In this document: piece after piece, positions 55,439 through 64,000 of the stretch
Numbering within the stretch: the first letter of the stretch is position 1
Layout of the letters: each line of letters begins with the position of its first letter
NCBI GenBank assembly: GCA_013187285.1
Contig: JABMIG010000125.1
Coordinates: 305,970 to 369,969 of the forward strand
DNA length: 64,000 nt
DNA from: Cyclotella cryptica
Taxonomy: Eukaryota; Bacillariophyta; Thalassiosirophyceae; Thalassiosirales; Thalassiosiraceae
Direction: 5' to 3'
Translations under genes and position numbers: made by a program
Notes under the pieces: generated by a model
Told to the model about the DNA's origin: nothing
What the model saw: only the letters and a program-made list of their open reading frames with translations
The model's database searches: none

Positions 55439-57902
55439 ATGCAAGTCCGCCACTTGGCTTTGGCGGTCCGTTCCATCTCGTCCTTCCTACACTATCCCCA
55501 CACCACCCGCGCCTTCGCCTTTCACCAGAAATCCAAGCCCCAGCGTCGCAGCATGACGCTCCATTCCACGATCACCGAGCCGACCGCCACGGTCCCAGCG
55601 AGAACTACGTCCAACCCGCTCCTGAGCTCCTGGAGTAATGAGCCCTTCCATCTCCCCCCCTTCAAGTCGATCGAACCGCATCACTTCGAGCATGCTTTTG
55701 AAATTGCAATGGCATCTCACCTAGACGATCTGCGCTCCATCGCTGAAAGTGAAGACGACTCTTTCGATGCCATTCTCGCTGCGTACGATCGTGCCGGGGG
55801 AGAACTGAGCCGGGTTTCGGCCGTTTATGGCAACTACGTAAGCAGTCTGAACACTCCCCAAATGCAGGAGGTTCAGAGTAAAATGGCTCCGCTGTTAAGT
55901 AGGCACAACTCGAAAACGTATAACGTTCCGGGGTTGTTTGAAAAGATTTCGAGGATGAACGAAATCAAGAAGGATAAAGTGGAAAGCGGAGAATGGACAT
56001 CTGAGATGGGAAGGTTGGCCGAAAGGGTTTACGTCAAGTTTGTCAGGATGGGGGCGTTGTTGGGAGAGAATGAGAAGGCAGAGTATGCAGACATCCAGGG
56101 TGAGTTTGTGCGCTCGTAGTTCATATTGTCATGACCTGGATGACTTTTCTTGAATGATCTTGATTACTTGGATATGTCTGAAACATTTTTAAAGACATCG
56201 TTTCAATTGGGAGCATGATTTTATTTGATATCGTATCATTACAAATAAGCTCTCCCTCATATATTTGTTGAACCCAATCATACACTTCGTTCCAAATAAC
56301 ACAAACACAGCCGAACTAGCTACTCTCCAAACCAAATTCATGCAAAACGTTCTCAAAGACGAAGAGGAATGGGAACTCATCCTAACCTCGGCAGACATGG
56401 AGGGATGTCCTCCCGACGCTATTGCTGCTGCACGAAAAGCTGCAATAGATCGCAATAAGACTGAAGACGATGCTCACCTAATAACTCTGGGAAGGAGCAC
56501 AGTCGAACCGTTTTTATCCTATGCCTCTCGTAGAGATTTGAGAAAACAAGTGTTTGAAGCCTTTGCTACAAGGGGCGAACTGAATGAAGACCGTGATAAC
56601 AAAAAGATTGCCGTAGAGATTTTACGGTTACGAAAACGGCAGGCAGAATTGCATGGAAAAGCTTCATTTGCTGAGTACCAATTGGAAGATACCATGGCTC
56701 AAACTCCTGAGGCTGCAAATAAATTGTTGATGGATGTTTGGGTAAAAGCCAAGGAGGCTGCGAATAAAGAGCGTGAGATGATGGAGACATTTTTGAAGGA
56801 GAGTGGAGAATGTTTGGAGGGAGGCATTCAACCGTGGGATTGGAGGTATTATGCAGAAAAGGTTCGGTTGGCGAAGTTTGATTTTGATGAGAATGAGATG
56901 AAGCCCTACTTCAGTTTGGATTCGGTTACCGAGGCTGTGTTTGATGTGTCGAAGAAATTGTATGGGTTGAAATATCTTAGGCGGCCTGATATTGTTACGT
57001 ATCATCCGGATGTGAATGTGTATGAAGTTCGCCGTGACAAAGAAAATGGTGAGGACGAGCTCGTCGCAATTTTCATTCATGACAACTACGCCCGTCCCTA
57101 CAAAAGCAGTGGAGCCTGGATGAGTGAATATCGTACCCAGACAAAGAACCTCATACCCGGGACAGATCCAATGCAGTCTATTCCGATTGTTTCCAACAAC
57201 AATAATTTTGCCAAGGGAAGCGACAAAACCCTCTTGTCGTTTGATGATGGCATAACTCTCTTCCACGAGATGGGACACGGACACCATGGAATGCTTTCTG
57301 ATTGCACCTATGAATATCTTGCTTCTACCAGTGTCCTAAAAGATTTCGTTGAGCTTCCGTCACAGCTAATGGAGCATTGGCTGAGTGAACCAGAAGTCCT
57401 TAAAAAACATGCCAAGCACTATCAAACCGGACAGGTCCTTCCCGATGAGCTTATCAAGCGATTCAAAGCGGCTCAACTCTTCAATGAAGGATTCGCTACA
57501 ATCGAATACACATCATGTGCACTTTTGGATATTGCCATTCATTCTCTCACTGAATACAGTGAAGACTTTGATCTCGCCCAGTTTGAAAAAGAATACCTTG
57601 AAAAGATGGGCATGCCCCAAGGAATCATTATGCGCCACCGCCCCCCTCACTTTCTCCATTTGTTCGCTAGTTCTAGCTATGCTGCTGGATACTATGTTTA
57701 CATGTGGGCGCAGGTTTTGGACAATGACGTCTTTGCTGCCTTCAAGGAGACTGGAAATGTGTTTGATGCTGCCACGGCAGAGCGGTGCAGGAAGTTCATT
57801 TATTCTTCAGGCAATACTATCCCTCCGCAGGATTTGTTTCGTATGTTTCGTGGGCGTGATCCAGAGGTTAAATTTATGCTTGAGAATCGGGGATTGGTCT
57901 AA
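55439..57902 (+). CDS. M3 family oligopeptidase (oligopeptidase A / thimet type), organellar
   Basis: Two exons, 55439-56099 and 56311-57902 (intron 211 bases); 750 residues. A zinc metallopeptidase that degrades peptides of roughly 8-20 residues, including cleaved targeting peptides in organelles. The zinc site is FHEMGHGHHG (H539, E540, H543) with third ligand E568 in DFVELPSQLMEHW. Other family motifs: NEGFATIEYTSCALLD and a HLFASSSYAAGYYVYMWAQV region near the C-terminus. The N-terminal 45 residues are basic and hydroxylated with TTRAFAF, resembling a plastid or mitochondrial presequence. A second Met (MTLHST) could give a cytosolic form. A Harbinger-like element ends 38 bases upstream, so the promoter may lie within it. 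Confidence 0.92.
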
Positions 57903-58303
57903 GATGGGATCGGATTAGTTCGCTGGCAGCCAAAAAGTTATAACCCAACCCAAGCAGACATACATGTCCCGTTTGGGCAGTCATCTTCTATGGGTTGAAT
58001 TGCAAAATTGAAGAGGGCATACCTTCTAATCATGGTTTAAAAATCAGTCAGAGCATTCTCATCCGCACCTAGCATCCTGTCAAGAAGAACCAAATGGATG
58101 CGCTTTTTCATTCAAGAAGCATTTATGACCGATTTTGGAAGCCAAAGAAGTTGGCTAAACCGGTAACTCACAAAATACCAATTCTCTCCTAATGAATCAA
58201 TACTGTCTTGAAAATAAATGCGGTGTGTTCTTAATTAGTCATGCACACATTAATTTACACTCATGAAAATGGCTTCCTATGGTTCGATTGCGAGTAGACC
58301 CCC
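57903..58303. other. convergent 3' ends, no gene
   Basis: 400 bases between the stop codons of the M3 peptidase and the DIM1 gene. AT-rich; nothing else seen. Confidence 0.5.
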
Positions 58304-60478
<2,175 letters not shown>

Positions 60479-61678
60479 ATGAGGACGAAACTTCCCCTTC
60501 CGCTTCTGCTCTGCCTCCTTTTGGCCATAATACCTAAACATGTCCTCGGCTTTTCTCCGCCATCGAGATTATCCTCATCCACAACAACCGCCACAACGAC
60601 TGCTGCTAGTAAACGCGCCAACTCAGCGAATGGCACGCTTCTACACGTGGCCACAATGGACGGCGCCATGTTCGTCGACGACGGCAGAGGTCCACCGTCG
60701 CCCACCACGAAGAGTCTACAGCAGCAGCAACGCCAACAGCGATCCCTGAAATACTTGACGGTGGCAATCGGTGGATATCTGGCGCTGCTGCTCCAAAAAC
60801 TGACATGGGAGGGCCTGCTGTCGTACCCTGCCGACTGCACCGCCGACGTGTTGGAGGCGTCGTGTCGAAGAAATCTGCCTGGCAGCATGGCGTTGGGCAC
60901 GGCGTTCGTCAGTCTGTTCGCCGCCTGTAGGATGATCGTCGGGTCATCGCTGAGACTGTCGTTTTCGAGTTTGACGGGTTGGTATCTAAGACGACTGGAG
61001 GCAGCTCCCTTGATTACCAAGTGCGTCACCGGGGCACTGATTGCCTTTTCAGGGGATTACGGTGCGCAGTGGTTCGAATACAAATCGGCTAACGGACCAT
61101 TGTCCAACAAGCGATCCGATGCGGAGGGACTTTCCGATAGCTCACCATCAGAACTAGTCACCTCCTCGCCGCGAGCGGGGTCTCAACGAAGAAAAACCAG
61201 TGCCCTCTCAATACACGGCACCTACAACATTCGCCGAGGCATCGCCCGCTTCCTAGAATGCCTCCTCATTTCGAGTCCCCTCATGCACTACGGCTACGAC
61301 CTATTCGAACGAATTGTACCCACTACCTCCTCCGCAGCTTCGGGGCTGTCTGCCTCACTAGCCGCCATATCCCACGTGGTTGCCGACTCGGTCTTTTTAG
61401 ATGGCATTTTCGTCATGACCGGTATCATCGCCACCGGACTTTTAGAAGGACACCCACTCAGGAAAGTACTTCCCAATCTGCGAAATGTGTATGTTCCCAC
61501 TCTCAAGGCGTCGGTCGTGACGAGTTCCGCATTGATGCCATTGCAGTTTTTAAGTTTTCGTTTCTTACCAGTGCAGTTGAGGGTGTTGAGTGTGAATGCG
61601 GTGGATTTGATTTGGACCGGGGTGGTCAGTTTCGTTAGTCATAGTGATTCACATCATCATGTGGACGAGGGTGCCTAG
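60479..61678 (+). CDS. Mpv17/PMP22-family membrane protein, plastid-type presequence
   Basis: 399 codons, single exon. Residues 1-24 form a signal peptide (LPLPLLLCLLLAIIPKHVLG) followed directly by FSPPSRLSS, i.e. Phe after the cleavage site as in diatom plastid preproteins. The Mpv17/PMP22 domain (PF04117) covers about 165-395: WYLRRLEAAPLITKCVTGAL and GDYGAQ at its start, VYVPTLKASVV and NAVDLIWTGVVSFVSH at its end, with about four membrane segments. Residues 200-245 are a Ser-rich insert not usual for the family. Family members form channels or stabilise inner organelle membranes; their substrate is unclear. It ends in a His-rich tail (SHSDSHHHVDEG). Confidence 0.85.
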   Translation: MRTKLPLPLLLCLLLAIIPKHVLGFSPPSRLSSSTTTATTTAASKRANSANGTLLHVATMDGAMFVDDGRGPPSPTTKSLQQQQRQQRSLKYLTVAIGGYLALLLQKLTWEGLLSYPADCTADVLEASCRRNLPGSMALGTAFVSLFAACRMIVGSSLRLSFSSLTGWYLRRLEAAPLITKCVTGALIAFSGDYGAQWFEYKSANGPLSNKRSDAEGLSDSSPSELVTSSPRAGSQRRKTSALSIHGTYNIRRGIARFLECLLISSPLMHYGYDLFERIVPTTSSAASGLSASLAAISHVVADSVFLDGIFVMTGIIATGLLEGHPLRKVLPNLRNVYVPTLKASVVTSSALMPLQFLSFRFLPVQLRVLSVNAVDLIWTGVVSFVSHSDSHHHVDEGA

Positions 61679-62065
61679 ACTGCGAGTTTAGAACTCGAGT
61701 ATAATGTTTAGAGATTGTAATAATTTAATAGGTTGCTATATGTTGGCATGTACTTTTTATACAACTTGTCATGGTTCAAAGTTGTGGGCGGAAAACATTC
61801 CATACATTTGACTATCCTAATCCTCTCGAGGGAATCCTGGACACTTGCAAATGTTTTTCAAACCAAACCTATAGAAGTGAGATCACTTCTTGGTCAAGAG
61901 AAAATCTTTATGTTGACAAGTCATTCGGTTGGAGCATAGAAAGGACGCGCAACGCGAGTAATTTTAATGCTGTGATGGTTTATGATAATTTTAGCTTGTA
62001 CATTCATACTAATAATACAAATTGGACTCCTAGCGTAGCCCTATCCAATGCGGTCCACCGAATGC
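61679..62065. other. convergent 3' ends, no gene
   Basis: About 390 bases between the Mpv17-like and PAS protein stop codons. Frames here run into the antisense of the PAS gene and are not called. Confidence 0.5.
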
Positions 62066-64000
62066 TTATCCACATGTTGCCACAGGCTCAACAACCGAGG
62101 TATTTTCATCCTGAGAATCTGTCTCAGGGAGATTGCCCCCATCCGATGATGGACGAGCCGCCACTTCAGTGGCATCACGCTGACCTCTCTCTAACCTACA
62201 TCTTCTAGCAACAAGTTCCGATCGAGTGATTCCCAAAAGCTGTGCTTCGCCAGTAGTGTCAGTGGAAGAGGAGAAGGATGATCTCTTGTCTAATAAATGA
62301 GGCCCATCTATTGATTCAAGTTGTATTAGATAATGCTTCACAATCATTAATTCATTTGCCACATGACCATGTTTCCTCTTCTTGCCTCCACTAGATGAAG
62401 AATGAGAATGGACCTTGGAATCGGCGTGGCCTTCAATGCGACCGCTGTCCCAGCTCTCAATACTAGTGACTACAGGTGAGACACTCATTCTGCAAAAAAT
62501 CTTGTCGTCTTTCTTTTTACGCTTGACATTTGCATTACCGTCGTTGATTTTGACTTCGCTGCCTTCGATAGCATGAGCTGATACTTGAGGTGGCGCGAAA
62601 ATTACTTCAACATTGTGGATGTGCCCGTACCCCCTCGCTACAATTAGGCGATCAATTCTGAATCCAGCCGATATAGATGGCTCTTGCGCATTCACAACAA
62701 TGTTTCCGTCGTTCGGAGGATCTTGCTGGGCTTGACGACTTGGATCATTGGCACTGGCCATATTCACATCATTTTGACCGTCATTGCCCTCCAATGAACC
62801 CGACAACGAAGACATGGCATCCTTGTTGTTCGTCATATCACTTCCAGACGAGTCGCTCTCTTTGTTGGGAGGTAACCCTTCCGCTATGGCTATGATGGAT
62901 GCGACCGGCTGTCCAATCACTGTGTGAGAATTGATGCCAGTGAGTTGAGTAAAGGCAGCATTGGCATGCACCGCTAGGAAAGGAGGCAATGCTTGGACTA
63001 GGAGCCTGTAGGACAGGATAATGCCCGAACAATTAGGAAACATTGTGAGATACGCATTCAACGAACAGTTTCAAAATGCACAAGTCCATTTCAAACATAC
63101 CTCGCAGTTTTAGTAAATGAAAGGACATCTTCTAATGTGACAGGCTTTCCCGGCTCCAATGTACAGGTTTCATTCCTCGAACTACTCTCTGAGCTATCCC
63201 GCATTTGACGCTGCCACTCCTCTTCATATTCTTTTCGTGCCGACATTCGTTTCCTCTTTTTCTCTATCAACTTTTCTTCTTTGGTGATATGATTGCTGTT
63301 GCTGTTTGGTTGTTGTGGGTCCTCCAAGATTGTCTCCAAATCTTTGTGCACCCCACTAACATCCACGGCAGCTGACTTTTTAGCACTATGGTTATGATGA
63401 TGAATCAACGGTTTATCAGACTCTTGCAGACTGTCTGCCCTTTTCTTCACATCGCCATTCACAGCCGCAACAGAGGTAACAGTATTGGTATCGCTCGCCA
63501 CACTGTCCTTTTTATAGTACGCACACGCCTTATCGTCAGAATTCGAATTACCTTCCATTTGGCTACCTGACTCGGACTTGTTGGTGGCATCATTATCGTT
63601 GCCACTACCTGTTCCACTGCCACTGGAGTTATTGGCCGTGGTCGTTCCAGATGTGTCAGTGATTGTCCTTGCGGCTTGATTGTTGGAATTTTCAGCAGAG
63701 CCACTTTGAGAATCCGTTTTGCTGCGATCTTCACCGCTGATGCCAGCGGTGCTAGCGGTGGCATGGACCCCATCATTGCGTTTGGCCTGAGCTCCACCAC
63801 CACCATCGGATCCGGAGGAGTCGACACTTGTGCTCAGACTTGAAGCAAGAGAGGAACTCTCGGGTTGCTTATGGGTTGACGGTTGCAAGGTTTTCGATGA
63901 TCGATACTTGGCTGCATCCAATGCCACCGTTTCAATTCGAACACGTTTTGACACAAGCTCTTCTGCGCCCTTGCCTCTTCTTTCTTCTTGAGAAGTAGCA
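62066..64000 (-). CDS. PAS-domain protein with basic region, partial at 5' end
   Basis: Two exons visible on the minus strand, 64000-63101 (continuing beyond the window) and 63005-62066; intron 95 bases, GTATGT...CTACAG. The first exon is open to the window edge without an in-frame ATG, so the start lies outside. It is Ser/Gly/Asn/Asp-rich (disordered), then has a basic segment EKKRKRMSARKEYEEEWQRQ that resembles a bZIP basic region or nuclear signal. TLEDVLSFTKTAR runs across the junction into LLVQALPPFLAVHANAAFTQ and LTGINSHTVIGQPV, the core of a PAS domain. A second segment near LIVARGYGHIHNVEVIFAPP may complete it. It could be a sensory transcription factor; the ligand is unknown. Confidence 0.75.

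Overview
The window looks like nuclear DNA of a diatom, most likely a centric, chitin-making one. Reasons visible in the sequence: short (60-150 base) GT-AG introns; N-terminal presequences with a signal peptide followed by a phenylalanine (plastid-type targeting); a secreted GH19 chitinase with CBM14 chitin-binding modules; and a Ty1/copia gag with the tail typical of stramenopile elements. I could run no database search, so the genus is open.

Layout. 1-2212: 5' part of a GC-rich Ty1/copia retroelement on the minus strand, cut by the window edge. 2213-12500: AT-rich DNA with a decayed gene of unknown kind, an unknown 206-residue frame and a damaged Helitron (minus strand, 5397-11859). 12630-14600: a hairpin-forming 37-base minisatellite and a second tandem array. 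15176-20066: a nest of related pogo/Tigger-like DDE transposons, one inside another, the innermost carrying the first exon of a host gene. 20462-28481: three host genes (FAM32A-like, M20 dipeptidase, CDC37). 28688-38382: small transposons, dispersed repeats and about 8 kb with no gene I can support. 38383-39978: JMJD6-like oxygenase. 42625-47035: multidomain chitinase with six introns. 47036-55400: small elements, a gypsy-type fossil, a second pogo-like copy and a Harbinger-like element ending 39 bases before the next start codon. 55439-64000: M3 peptidase, DIM1 rRNA dimethyltransferase, Mpv17/PMP22 membrane protein and a PAS protein that leaves the window.

The host genes are ordinary housekeeping functions (protein folding, peptide turnover, ribosome and RNA processing) plus one specialised chitin enzyme; they do not form an obvious pathway. 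The most novel content is in the mobile DNA: a pogo-like transposon family whose copies pair the DDE transposase with a convergent small gene (FLPDDHG start, HIRAN-like second half), found intact once and degraded twice here; nested insertion of family members; capture of a host exon; and several hairpin-rich elements.
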